Source: Flammeovirgaceae bacterium UBA1842
GTDB taxonomy: Bacteria > Bacteroidota > Bacteroidia > Cytophagales > Cyclobacteriaceae
Assembly (NCBI GenBank): GCA_002338655.1
Contig: DDIU01000050.1
Location: forward strand, 1-62,296
Length of the DNA stretch: 62,296 bases
Direction: 5' to 3'
Shown here: piece after piece, positions 15,132 through 24,268 of the stretch
Numbering within the stretch: the first letter of the stretch is position 1
Layout of the letters: the number at the start of each line of letters is the position of its first letter
The notes under the pieces: model-generated
Told to the model about the DNA's origin: nothing
Database searches by the model: none
Seen by the model: only the letters and a program-made list of their open reading frames with translations
Made by a program: the position numbers and the translations under genes

Positions 15132-15785
15132 TTATAGTGTTATGATCTTCTTTTTTATGGCATACTTGACCAACCCTGCAGTGGACTTTAACTCAAGTTT
15201 GCGCATAATATTTGCCTTGTGACTTTCAACGGTTTTAATACTAATTGACAGCCTATCGGCTATTTCTTTATACAAAAGCCCTTCAGTAAACAGTTTAACA
15301 ATTTCTATTTCACGCGTTGTTAGTTCAGTGGGTATCTCAGTGTCCAATTCCATTGAAATGTTTTTGACCGTTAGGTTAAAAATAGTCCTTGATATTTCGG
15401 TACCAAAGTACCTATTGCCATTATATATTTCCAATATCCCATGGAGCAGCTCTTTTTTATCTGTCTTTTTGGGCAAGAAACCTTTAGCCCCTGCCCTTAT
15501 GGCCTGTACTATGGTTTCCTCATCCTCAAGTCCTGAAAGAACCAAAACACCTATTTCGGGATACAACTGGGACATTATCTTTGTGATTTCTATGCCAGAT
15601 AATCCCGGCAGGTTGATGTCTAGCAATAATATATCTGGTTGTGTTTCTTTTAGTGCTTTAAACAGCTCTTCACTGCTACCAAAGTCACCGATGATCCTTA
15701 CTTGAGGCTGGCTAAGCATCATCATCTTAATTCCATCCCTTACTATTGTGTGGTCATCTACAAGGTAGATTTTTATTTCTTTCAC
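15132..15785 (-). CDS. NarL/FixJ-type response regulator
   Basis: A 217-residue regulator: receiver domain with VDDHT near residue 9, Asp in ILLLDINLPGLSG near 55-67, and K in PKKTDKK near 105; then a LuxR-type helix-turn-helix (LTTREIEIVKLFTEG; IADRLSISIKTVESHKANI). It starts with GTG, which overlaps the kinase stop codon by one base (TAGTG), so its translation is coupled to the kinase upstream. The pair is very likely a cognate two-component system. Confidence 0.93.
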   Translation of the reverse strand: MKEIKIYLVDDHTIVRDGIKMMMLSQPQVRIIGDFGSSEELFKALKETQPDILLLDINLPGLSGIEITKIMSQLYPEIGVLVLSGLEDEETIVQAIRAGAKGFLPKKTDKKELLHGILEIYNGNRYFGTEISRTIFNLTVKNISMELDTEIPTELTTREIEIVKLFTEGLLYKEIADRLSISIKTVESHKANIMRKLELKSTAGLVKYAIKKKIITL

Positions 15786-17935
15786 TAAGCGGCTTTATCG
15801 AGTTTGTTCAAAGGTAAAATTACATTGAATATAGTTCCTTCGCCAATTTTACTTTCCACCATAATTTCCCCATTATTTTTGTCAATAAACTCCTTACAAA
15901 GGATAAGTCCCAAGCCGGTGCCTTTTTCTCTGGAGTTGCCTATACTGGAGGTGTCTTCTACAATACTAAATAGTTTTCTGGTATCATCTTCGGTCATTCC
16001 AATACCCGTATCGATAATGGAGATAGTAAGCTGGTTTTCTTCTTTCTTTGTTTTTATTACTATATCACCACCGGGATTATTAAATTTTATAGCATTCGAA
16101 ATCAGGTTTCTGAATACAATGTCGATAGTATGTGCGTCACCAAAGGCGATAGAATCAGATGATATTTCGGTTTTAATGGATACCTTCTTTTGTGCTGCAT
16201 TCTCTTTGAGAAGGTCGATGTTTTTTTGAAGGATGGCGTTGATATCCAATGGCTCCGTATGCTTAGTCAACTTGTTGGTTTGCGAAAGCGCCCATTGCAA
16301 AAGGTTATGAAGCAAATTCACCAATTGTTCCGATGATTTTTTCAGGTTTACCAAATAGTTCTCAAGATCATTTTCAGAGAGTTGCTTAAAATTTTCAGCC
16401 AGCCCTGTAGATAGTGATTGGAAGGCAGAGAGTGGATTGCGTAAATCATGTGCGATTATGGCGAAAAACTTATCCTTGGCCGCATTGAGTTCCTTAAGCT
16501 GATTGTTTTTTTCTGATAGCTCTTTTTCCGATTTCTTTTTGATTTTAAAATTTCGATAGGTAACAACCAGTATGCCCAAAAGGAGCAAGGATAATATAAT
16601 AAAAAGCACTTTTGTCCTTTTTGCTTGGCTTAGTGCAAGGGTATTGAGTTCATGATTTTTGTTCAATAGTTCTATTTTACTGTCACGTTGGGTAATTTCA
16701 AAATTGGTTTCCAATTCCTTGATAGCCTCTATTTTTTGTTGATTGAGCAAACTGTCAGAATAGGCGGTAAATTGCTCATGGTACATTAGTGCCGTCTCAA
16801 AGTCACCTTTAACTTTACTTAAATTATAGAGGGTCTCATAAATAAGTTTTAGTTCAGGCTTTGTATTGAATTGCTTGGCCAATTCCAATGCGTTTAAGGC
16901 GTATTCCGTGGCTTTATTTAGATTATTGGCCTCTCTCATCACAATTGATAGTGAATTGTAACATGCCATTACAAGGGAATTTAAATTATTCTTCTTAAAT
17001 AAGGCCAACGCCTTGGTATAAGCCTTTTCAGAATCTACAAATTGTTTTTGATTATAATACGCACTGCCCAAATTGTACATGGCATAGGCAATGCCCACCG
17101 TGTCCTTAATTCCCTCGCTTAATTTTAATGCAGTTTTTTGACTCATAATTGCACTGTCATACTGCTTCATTTGGCGATAGATATTGCCAAGGTTCAAATA
17201 ACTGATACTGAGTGAAAAAGTATCATTGAGCACCCCCTTTACTGCCATTGATTTTTTATTGTATAACAAGGCCTTCTCCAAGTTTCCTAGATTTTTGTAG
17301 ACCATTGCAATATTATTATAAGTCTGCACCAATTGATCTTCAAGATTTAACTGTTTTTTCAATGCTAACGATTGCTGATAGTAATCCAGGGAAGCGGGAA
17401 GATTGCCCAAATGAAAATGGACTATTCCTAAATAGTTAAAGACTGAACTAATTGATAGTGAGTCATTTAAATTGGTATAGTGTGTTAAACTCTTTTCAAA
17501 ATTGCCTAAGGCAGATTTAAAGTTCTTTATTTTTTCTTGAGCCGCACCAAGTACAAAGTAACTCTCAGCAATAAGTGTATCGTAATGAGTGTTTTTGATT
17601 AGACTTAAAGCAATTTTCAAAGTATCTATACCTGCTTCTGATTTACCAATGCTGCTCAGGGTGTTGCCTTGTAAAGTTAAAGCCCTGTGGTAGGCTCGGT
17701 TATCGCCAATTTTATTGGCCAAAAGTTTAGCCTCGTTGGCAAAGGCAAGGCTCTCATTTGCATCCATGGATTTACCTTCTTTATACTCGCTTAGCTTCAA
17801 AAGTATTCTAAGTTTTTGAGTATCAGAAGTGCTCCTGGACAAGGCTGTTTTGAGGCTGTCTGTTGTAGTACTGATTTGAGAGAACCCAGTCAATCCTATC
17901 CCGCAAATAATAATCATTAAATAAATTCTCTTCAT
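15785..17935 (-). CDS. TPR-containing sensor histidine kinase
   Basis: A 716-residue protein. A signal peptide (MKRIYLMIIICGIGLTGFSQ) leads to about 400 residues of tetratricopeptide repeats in the periplasm, a membrane helix (VLFIILSLLLLGILVV), a linker coil, then a kinase core: H-box FFAIIAHDLRNPLSAF, N-box FRNLISNAIKFNNPG, G1 DTGIGM and G2 GTGLGL. I chose the ATG at 17935 because the upstream start would put 15 hydrophilic residues before the signal peptide. TPR sensors of this kind are common in Bacteroidota; the signal is unknown. It forms an operon with the NarL-type regulator. Confidence 0.93.
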   Translation of the reverse strand: MKRIYLMIIICGIGLTGFSQISTTTDSLKTALSRSTSDTQKLRILLKLSEYKEGKSMDANESLAFANEAKLLANKIGDNRAYHRALTLQGNTLSSIGKSEAGIDTLKIALSLIKNTHYDTLIAESYFVLGAAQEKIKNFKSALGNFEKSLTHYTNLNDSLSISSVFNYLGIVHFHLGNLPASLDYYQQSLALKKQLNLEDQLVQTYNNIAMVYKNLGNLEKALLYNKKSMAVKGVLNDTFSLSISYLNLGNIYRQMKQYDSAIMSQKTALKLSEGIKDTVGIAYAMYNLGSAYYNQKQFVDSEKAYTKALALFKKNNLNSLVMACYNSLSIVMREANNLNKATEYALNALELAKQFNTKPELKLIYETLYNLSKVKGDFETALMYHEQFTAYSDSLLNQQKIEAIKELETNFEITQRDSKIELLNKNHELNTLALSQAKRTKVLFIILSLLLLGILVVTYRNFKIKKKSEKELSEKNNQLKELNAAKDKFFAIIAHDLRNPLSAFQSLSTGLAENFKQLSENDLENYLVNLKKSSEQLVNLLHNLLQWALSQTNKLTKHTEPLDINAILQKNIDLLKENAAQKKVSIKTEISSDSIAFGDAHTIDIVFRNLISNAIKFNNPGGDIVIKTKKEENQLTISIIDTGIGMTEDDTRKLFSIVEDTSSIGNSREKGTGLGLILCKEFIDKNNGEIMVESKIGEGTIFNVILPLNKLDKAA

Positions 17936-18052
17936 ATGGATGCAAATATACAGTAAGGGTTTTTCCTTATCACTTCTCATGGTATTTACCTATTGTCCTA
18001 AGAAGGTAACCTAGCTAATATAGCAGATGAATTAATCTAATAGAAAACAAAA

Positions 18053-20071
18053 ATGATGAAACAAAACAAACATGAATGGCAAGTTGTGCTAAAGGCTTTA
18101 TTATTTATTGGTGTACTGTTTTTTTATGGGTGCGACAGTTCTGATGATCCAAATCCAGGGGTAGTTGTAGATGCTGGGGCTGATCAGACGATAGGCTTAG
18201 GTGAAACGGTAAATTTACTGGGTACTGCCACTGGAGGGAGTACATTGGTATATGTTTGGGAGATCACTACCAGGCCTCTAGGGAGTACGGTACTTATTAC
18301 GAATTTTTTTAGTGCTGCCACTTCTTTTGTACCAGATGCGGTAGGGGTATATGAATTAAAACTGACCGTAACCAATGAGGACGGTGACGAAGGTACAGAT
18401 GAATTGGTCATCACAGTAGAAGAGGGGGAGGGACCAACTGAAATTGGGGGCACTATAGATGCTGATATGACACTTGTAAATCGCTTTGAAGATCCACTTT
18501 TACCAGATTATATAGCTTCTTCCCGCGTGACTGTAAATGCCACCTTAACTATTGAGCCTGGAGTCCGGATTGTCTTTGAAGACGACCGAGGGATGTCTAT
18601 TAATAGTGGAGGAGCACTTGTGGCAGTTGGCAACAGTACTGAAAATATTATTTTTACCGGTGTGCAAAAGGAGGTTGGCTATTGGAAAGGCCTTTCTATA
18701 GAATCTAATGATGCTAAGAATGAACTTACTTATAGTGTGATTGAGTACGGGGGAAGTTCAGGCTTTGATGGTGCTAATCTAAAGGCGAATTTGATGGTTG
18801 AGGGATCTGGAAAAATAAAAATCACCAACTCAACTTTTCGTAATGGTGCTGGATATGGCTTATATACCAGAAGTTTAGAGTCTGATCTACCAGGATTTTC
18901 CACTAATACATTTATAGCTAATGATGCTCCGATAATGACAAGGATCAATCACTATCAATACTTCGATTCAAATTCAGATTACAGTGGAAACAATAAGGAT
19001 TATATAGACTCTTACTGGAGCAATAATAATACTGAAAAGGATGTAACGTGGCAGGCACTAAATGTTCCTTATCGCATGGCAGACAATATTGAGAAAATAG
19101 TTTCTGATATTACTATTGTTCCTGGGGCAGAGTTTCTAGGTCAGCCAAATGGAGGGATAATGGTTTCCACTGGCGGTTCATTGAAAGCAGTTGGTACAGG
19201 GAGTTCTATTATATCCTTTAAGGGTGAGCAAGATGTGAGAGGATACTGGAGAGGAATTACATTTGAATCGAATACTACCGACAATGAACTCACTTTTGTA
19301 AGTATATCTAATGGTGGTGAAGCAGGATTTGATGGTGCTAACCTTAAAGCCAATATCATGGTTGAAGGTTCTGGAAGATTGAAAATTACAAATACCACAT
19401 CTACGAAAAGTGGCGGTTATGGTCTTTATACGAGAAGTCTAGATACTACACTTCCCGACTTTGCTGATAATACGTTTACGGACAACGTAGCTCCGGTAAT
19501 GACGCGCCTTAATCATTACCAATATTTTGATTCTAATTCTGATTATTCAGGAAATGATAAAAACTATATCGATAGTTATTGGTCAAATAATGATGTTACA
19601 GTAGATGCAACATGGAATGCATTGAACGTACCCTACAGAATGGCAAATAATATAGAAGATATAGATGCAGCTGTCACCGTTCAGGAAGGTGCAAATTTTA
19701 TAGGACAACCAGACGGGGGAATTGCGGTCAAAACGAACGGCTCATTAAAAGCTATTGGTTCTTCTTCAAATAAGATTTCATTTAAAGGTGAACAAGATGT
19801 TGTTGGCTATTGGAGAGGGTTACGTTTCTTATCAAACAATGCTAACAACGTTTTTGAAAACGTTATAATTTCCAATGGAGGTACACAAGGTTTTGATGGA
19901 GGCAACAGAAAGGCCAATATAGAAGTAGGCAATGGTGCAATATTTACCATCACTGACAGTGAGTTAACCAAGAGTGGTGGACATGCCATACGTGTACAAT
20001 CCGGTGGTAATTTAACGCAATCAGGGTTGACTTTTGGAGGGAATTTGTCTACTGATATTCAAATTGACTAA
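18053..20071 (+). CDS. lipoprotein with PKD-like domain and tandem beta-helix modules
   Basis: A 672-residue surface-type lipoprotein. The signal ends FFYGC (Cys near 29). A PKD-like domain covers about 40-123 (DAGADQTIGLGETVNLLG; ending EDGDEGTDELVITV). Three modules of about 187 residues follow, with matching points GYWKG, GYWRG and GYWRG near residues 208, 396 and 583. Each holds beta-helix-type turns (GFDGANLKAN, ITNST); the first two also share the near-identical HYQYFDSNSDYSGN, while the third lacks this half. The stop overlaps the next start (TAATG). The target or ligand is unknown. Confidence 0.82.
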   Translation: MMKQNKHEWQVVLKALLFIGVLFFYGCDSSDDPNPGVVVDAGADQTIGLGETVNLLGTATGGSTLVYVWEITTRPLGSTVLITNFFSAATSFVPDAVGVYELKLTVTNEDGDEGTDELVITVEEGEGPTEIGGTIDADMTLVNRFEDPLLPDYIASSRVTVNATLTIEPGVRIVFEDDRGMSINSGGALVAVGNSTENIIFTGVQKEVGYWKGLSIESNDAKNELTYSVIEYGGSSGFDGANLKANLMVEGSGKIKITNSTFRNGAGYGLYTRSLESDLPGFSTNTFIANDAPIMTRINHYQYFDSNSDYSGNNKDYIDSYWSNNNTEKDVTWQALNVPYRMADNIEKIVSDITIVPGAEFLGQPNGGIMVSTGGSLKAVGTGSSIISFKGEQDVRGYWRGITFESNTTDNELTFVSISNGGEAGFDGANLKANIMVEGSGRLKITNTTSTKSGGYGLYTRSLDTTLPDFADNTFTDNVAPVMTRLNHYQYFDSNSDYSGNDKNYIDSYWSNNDVTVDATWNALNVPYRMANNIEDIDAAVTVQEGANFIGQPDGGIAVKTNGSLKAIGSSSNKISFKGEQDVVGYWRGLRFLSNNANNVFENVIISNGGTQGFDGGNRKANIEVGNGAIFTITDSELTKSGGHAIRVQSGGNLTQSGLTFGGNLSTDIQID

Positions 20072-20652
20072 TGATAAAATTTAGATTTATAGCAATTATA
20101 TTGTTTTTGACTGTGCCTATATTGGCACAGTCACAAGACAACGCCTATCAAAAGGGTGATAAACTCCTGAATCTAGGTACATCACTGGGTTATTATGGCT
20201 ACGGTTATTTTGGAAATAAATCTGGCTTTACATTGCCCGTAAACGCTTCCTTCGAATATGGTATCACAGATCAAGTTAGTGTTGGCCCTTATGTTGGGTA
20301 TGCACGTTGGTCGTATGAATATAACGTAGGCGCAGGGAACACAAAGTACTCATGGTCATTTCTAGCTGTAGGTGCAAGAGGTACATTTCACTATACTGAA
20401 TTATTGAATGAATTAACTGGGGGTGATATTAACGAGCAAAAGATTGACCTGTATGTGAGCATACTTATGGGCTTGGAGTTTAGGTCTTATAAAGACGATA
20501 GTGGGTATAATTATTATAATAATGATACCGTATTAAAGCTCGGCCCTAATGCAGGGGTAAGATACTTATTAAGTAAGCATATCGGGGTTTATGCTGAAGG
20601 GGGGAGAGGCTCTTTCGGTTGGTTAAATTTTGGATTTAGCGCTAAGTTTTAA
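20071..20652 (+). CDS. outer-membrane beta-barrel protein
   Basis: A 193-residue protein with a signal peptide (FIAIILFLTVPILAQSQ) followed by alternating amphipathic strands typical of an eight-stranded OmpA/OmpW-like barrel: LNLGTSLGYYGYGYFGN, VSVGPYVGYARWSYEY and a last strand ending in NFGFSAKF with the C-terminal Phe favoured for outer-membrane insertion. It overlaps the lipoprotein stop by one base, so the two are translated together and probably work as a surface pair. Confidence 0.8.
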   Translation: MIKFRFIAIILFLTVPILAQSQDNAYQKGDKLLNLGTSLGYYGYGYFGNKSGFTLPVNASFEYGITDQVSVGPYVGYARWSYEYNVGAGNTKYSWSFLAVGARGTFHYTELLNELTGGDINEQKIDLYVSILMGLEFRSYKDDSGYNYYNNDTVLKLGPNAGVRYLLSKHIGVYAEGGRGSFGWLNFGFSAKF

Positions 20653-20678
20653 ACCAAAAATTTTTCTTCGTTTTGTTT

Positions 20679-20714
20679 AAGTGGTCGGTTAGTATTAGCC
20701 GACCACTTTTTTTT
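20679..20714 (+). terminator. rho-independent terminator after the barrel gene
   Basis: A stem of 13 pairs (AAGTGGTCGGTTA against TAGCCGACCACTT, one G-T pair) with a GTAT loop, followed by eight T residues (20707-20714). The T run is on the plus strand, so it ends the lipoprotein/barrel operon rather than icmF. Confidence 0.9.
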
Positions 20715-20732
20715 AACACGGATTTTTGATGA

Positions 20733-23700
20733 CTACATATTTCTCCTGTACTGGCCACCTACGTGGAAAAGGGCATTGGTAATTTGACCCAATGAGCAAA
20801 CTTTACAGGCCTCCATTAAAGCTTCAAAAAGGTTGTCGTTTTGGATGGCCACTTGCTGGATTTTTTTCAATGCCACTTTCACTTCTTTGCTATTCTTTTT
20901 ATGCAAATCCTCAAGCATCTTTATTTGGTATTGTTTCTCTTCTTCGGTTGCCCTGATCACCTCTTTTGGGATTATGGTTGGCGATCCTTTAGAGCTTAAG
21001 AAGGTGTTTACACCTATTATTGGGAATTCACCAGAATGCTTCAGCGTTTCATAATGCAGGCTTTCCTCTTGGATTTTACTTCTTTGGTACATGGTTTCCA
21101 TTGCGCCAAGTACCCCTCCACGTTCTGTTATCCTATCAAATTCCATTAAAACAGCCTCTTCCACAAGATCTGTCAACTCTTCGATGATAAATGAACCTTG
21201 TATTGGGTTTTCATTTTTGGCCAGACCTAATTCTTTGTTAATGATCAATTGGATAGCCATAGCACGCCTCACTGAATCCTCAGTAGGGGTAGTAATGGCC
21301 TCGTCATAAGCGTTGGTGTGCAATGAGTTACAGTTATCATAAATAGCGTACAAGGCCTGTAACGATGTTCTGATATCATTGAAATCAATTTCTTGAGCAT
21401 GTAATGACCTACCAGAGGTTTGGATATGATATTTCAACATTTGTGACCTGGCATCGGCACCATATTTATCGCGCATGGCTTTTGCCCATATTCTTCTAGC
21501 TACCCTACCAATTACCGCATATTCCGGATCAATGCCATTGGAGAAGAAAAACGACAGGTTAGGGGCAAATTTATTGATGTCCATTCCCCTGCTCAAATAG
21601 TATTCTACATAAGTGAAGCCATTGGCCAAAGTAAAAGCAAGTTGGGTAATAGGATTGGCTCCCGCTTCCGCAATATGATAACCTGAAATGGATACGGAAT
21701 AAAAATTCCTTACATTTTCTTTTATAAAATACTCTTGCACGTCACCCATCAGGCGAAGGGCAAACTCAGTGGAAAAGATACAGGTGTTTTGGGCTTGATC
21801 TTCTTTAAGGATATCCGCCTGAACAGTACCTCTAACAGAGGCTAAAGTCCTCATTTTGATATCATTATAAACATCAGCAGGCAATACTTGATCACCGGTA
21901 ACGCCCAACAACATTAAACCAAGTCCGTCATTACCCTCAGGTAATTCCCCCTGATAGCTCGGTCTGGTTGCGCCTTTATAAATGGCCTCTATTTTCTTCT
22001 CAACTTCTTTCTCAAGGCCATTTTCTTTGATATAAAGCTCACATTGCTGATCTATAGCGGCATTCATAAAGAACCCTAATAGCATAGGGGCAGGGCCATT
22101 GATGGTCATTGATACGGAGGTCATTGGATTGGCCAAATTAAAACCTGAGTATAATTTTTTGGCATCATCAAGACAGCAAATGGAAACTCCAGCGTTACCA
22201 ATTTTGCCATAGATATCGGGTCTGTAATCTGGATCATTACCATAAAGCGTCACTGAGTCGAATGCAGTAGAAAGTCTCTTGGCATCGGTATCCAAGCTCA
22301 CATAATGGAATCTTCTATTAGTTCTTTCTGGGCCACCTTCACCGGCAAACATCCGTGTTGGGTCTTCCCCTTCACGTTTGAACGGGTAGATACCGGCAGT
22401 GTAAGGGAATTCGCCTGGTACATTTTCTTGCAAAGTCCATTGCAATACATCACCCCAGGCTTCAAATTTAGGGAGTGAAATTTTAGGTATCTGTGAATGG
22501 GACAGTGACTCGGTGTGAGTTTTAATATTTATGGTTTTATCACGCACCTTAAATGAATACACTTCATCGGTATATTTCTTTTTCTTGGCCTCCCATTCAT
22601 CCAATGATTTTTGGTTTTTCGGATCGAAATCCAAAGCAATCTTGGCGTAAGAATCTTCAAGTCCTTTGATTATCGCCTCTTTGTTGTCAATATTCGATTC
22701 ATTGATAGCATTGATCGATGTACGTAGACCAAATAATTTCTGGGCAACGGCACTTTGTTCTTTGGCCCATTTATCAAAAGACCTGTTGCTTTCAGCTATT
22801 TCCGATAAGTACCTTGTTCTACTTGGCGGGATTACAAATATCTTCTCAGACATTTCATTGGTAATCTCAAAAGTTGATTTTAAGTCAGAATCGGTTTTTT
22901 CAATGATTTCTTTAATGATCTCAACATATAACCGGTTCATTCCGGGATCATTAAATTGGGAGGCGATTGTTCCAAAAACAGGCAAATCCTCATCTTTGGC
23001 GTCCCAAAGGCCGTGGTTTCTTTTAAACTGCTTTTTAACATCACGTAAAGCATCCAGCGCACCCCGTTTGTCAAACTTATTGATGGCAATGACATCAGCA
23101 AAGTCGAGCATATCGATCTTTTCGAGCTGCGTTGCAGCACCATATTCTGGTGTCATTACATACAGGCTCACATCAGAATGGTCAGTGATTTCCGTATCAG
23201 ACTGGCCAATACCAGAAGTCTCAAGGATGATGAGATCGTATTTAGCCGCTTTAAGTACCTGTACTGCTTCATACACGTGCTTTGACAGAGCTAAATTTGA
23301 TTGTCGGGTGGCTAATGAGCGCATGTAAACACGATCATTTTTGATGGCATTCATGCGTATTCTGTCGCCAAGTAAGGCACCACCCGTTTTCCGTTTTGAT
23401 GGATCAACCGAAATGATTGCGATAGTCTTGTCACTAAAATCTATTAAAAACCTTCTTACCAATTCATCAACAAGCGATGATTTACCTGAGCCACCAGTTC
23501 CGGTTATTCCTAAAACTGGAGTTTTAATTTTATCGGCAATTTTGTGTACCTGATCAAAATCACCTTTCGATTCTTCAGGAAAATTCTCGGCAGCTGAAAT
23601 AAGTCTGGCAATGGACTGCACCTCTTTGTTCTTTAATTGATTGACTTCTCCATTGAGGTTATTACCTGTAGGGAAGTCACAACGCTCAACCATGTCATTG

Positions 23701-24107
23701 ATCATACCCTGCAAGCCCATGGCACGACCATCATCGGGGGAGTATATTTTTGTAATGCCATATTTATGCAAAGCCTCAATCTCTTCGGGGAGGATTACAC
23801 CACCACCGCCACCAAATATTTTAATGTGGCTAGCGCCTTTTTCGTTCAATAAGTCTTTCATGTATTTGAAGTACTCATTGTGACCACCTTGGTAAGAGGT
23901 CATCGCTATTGCTTGCGCATCTTCCTGAATGGCGGTGTTTACTACTTCCTCCACACTTCGGTCGTGACCAAGGTGAATCACCTCGCACCCGGTAGCCTGA
24001 ATGATCCGCCTCATGATGTTGATGGCGGCATCATGCCCGTCAAATAGGCTGGCAGCAGTTACAATTCGAATCTTGTTTTTTGGTTTATAAGGAGTAGCTA
24101 TTTTCAT
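20733..24107 (-). CDS. icmF: fused isobutyryl-CoA mutase (IcmF)
   Basis: An 1124-residue B12-dependent acyl-CoA mutase with its G-protein chaperone fused in the middle, the diagnostic IcmF layout. Residues 1-140 form the cobalamin-binding domain (FDGHDAAINIMRR with the Co-ligating His 25; FGGGGG near 98). Residues about 190-430 form a MeaB-like GTPase (P-loop GTGGSGKS at 203-210; AINKFDKRG near 342). The rest is the mutase barrel (YPFKREGEDPTRMFAGEG near 575; SISGYHIAEAGA). It interconverts isobutyryl- and butyryl-CoA (and related branched acyl-CoAs). No epimerase or second mutase subunit is nearby. Confidence 0.96.
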   Translation of the reverse strand: MKIATPYKPKNKIRIVTAASLFDGHDAAINIMRRIIQATGCEVIHLGHDRSVEEVVNTAIQEDAQAIAMTSYQGGHNEYFKYMKDLLNEKGASHIKIFGGGGGVILPEEIEALHKYGITKIYSPDDGRAMGLQGMINDMVERCDFPTGNNLNGEVNQLKNKEVQSIARLISAAENFPEESKGDFDQVHKIADKIKTPVLGITGTGGSGKSSLVDELVRRFLIDFSDKTIAIISVDPSKRKTGGALLGDRIRMNAIKNDRVYMRSLATRQSNLALSKHVYEAVQVLKAAKYDLIILETSGIGQSDTEITDHSDVSLYVMTPEYGAATQLEKIDMLDFADVIAINKFDKRGALDALRDVKKQFKRNHGLWDAKDEDLPVFGTIASQFNDPGMNRLYVEIIKEIIEKTDSDLKSTFEITNEMSEKIFVIPPSRTRYLSEIAESNRSFDKWAKEQSAVAQKLFGLRTSINAINESNIDNKEAIIKGLEDSYAKIALDFDPKNQKSLDEWEAKKKKYTDEVYSFKVRDKTINIKTHTESLSHSQIPKISLPKFEAWGDVLQWTLQENVPGEFPYTAGIYPFKREGEDPTRMFAGEGGPERTNRRFHYVSLDTDAKRLSTAFDSVTLYGNDPDYRPDIYGKIGNAGVSICCLDDAKKLYSGFNLANPMTSVSMTINGPAPMLLGFFMNAAIDQQCELYIKENGLEKEVEKKIEAIYKGATRPSYQGELPEGNDGLGLMLLGVTGDQVLPADVYNDIKMRTLASVRGTVQADILKEDQAQNTCIFSTEFALRLMGDVQEYFIKENVRNFYSVSISGYHIAEAGANPITQLAFTLANGFTYVEYYLSRGMDINKFAPNLSFFFSNGIDPEYAVIGRVARRIWAKAMRDKYGADARSQMLKYHIQTSGRSLHAQEIDFNDIRTSLQALYAIYDNCNSLHTNAYDEAITTPTEDSVRRAMAIQLIINKELGLAKNENPIQGSFIIEELTDLVEEAVLMEFDRITERGGVLGAMETMYQRSKIQEESLHYETLKHSGEFPIIGVNTFLSSKGSPTIIPKEVIRATEEEKQYQIKMLEDLHKKNSKEVKVALKKIQQVAIQNDNLFEALMEACKVCSLGQITNALFHVGGQYRRNM

Positions 24108-24268
24108 TATTTATGACCTTTTGGCTATACTAAAAATGGAGTGCAAAAGTACTTAGAAAATGAATGTTTTGCTAACTATTGGTAGTTAGTAGGGGTTAGG
24201 TTGTTACTTCCAAAGTATCGTGCAGGTGTTTCTACCTGACAATTCAGTCCTATGTCTTATTTCACTTC

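Noticed and set aside
20733..24107. Two-subunit methylmalonyl-CoA mutase
   Set aside because: The single frame has the B12 domain, the GTPase and the mutase barrel in IcmF order, so it is a fused isobutyryl-CoA-type mutase.
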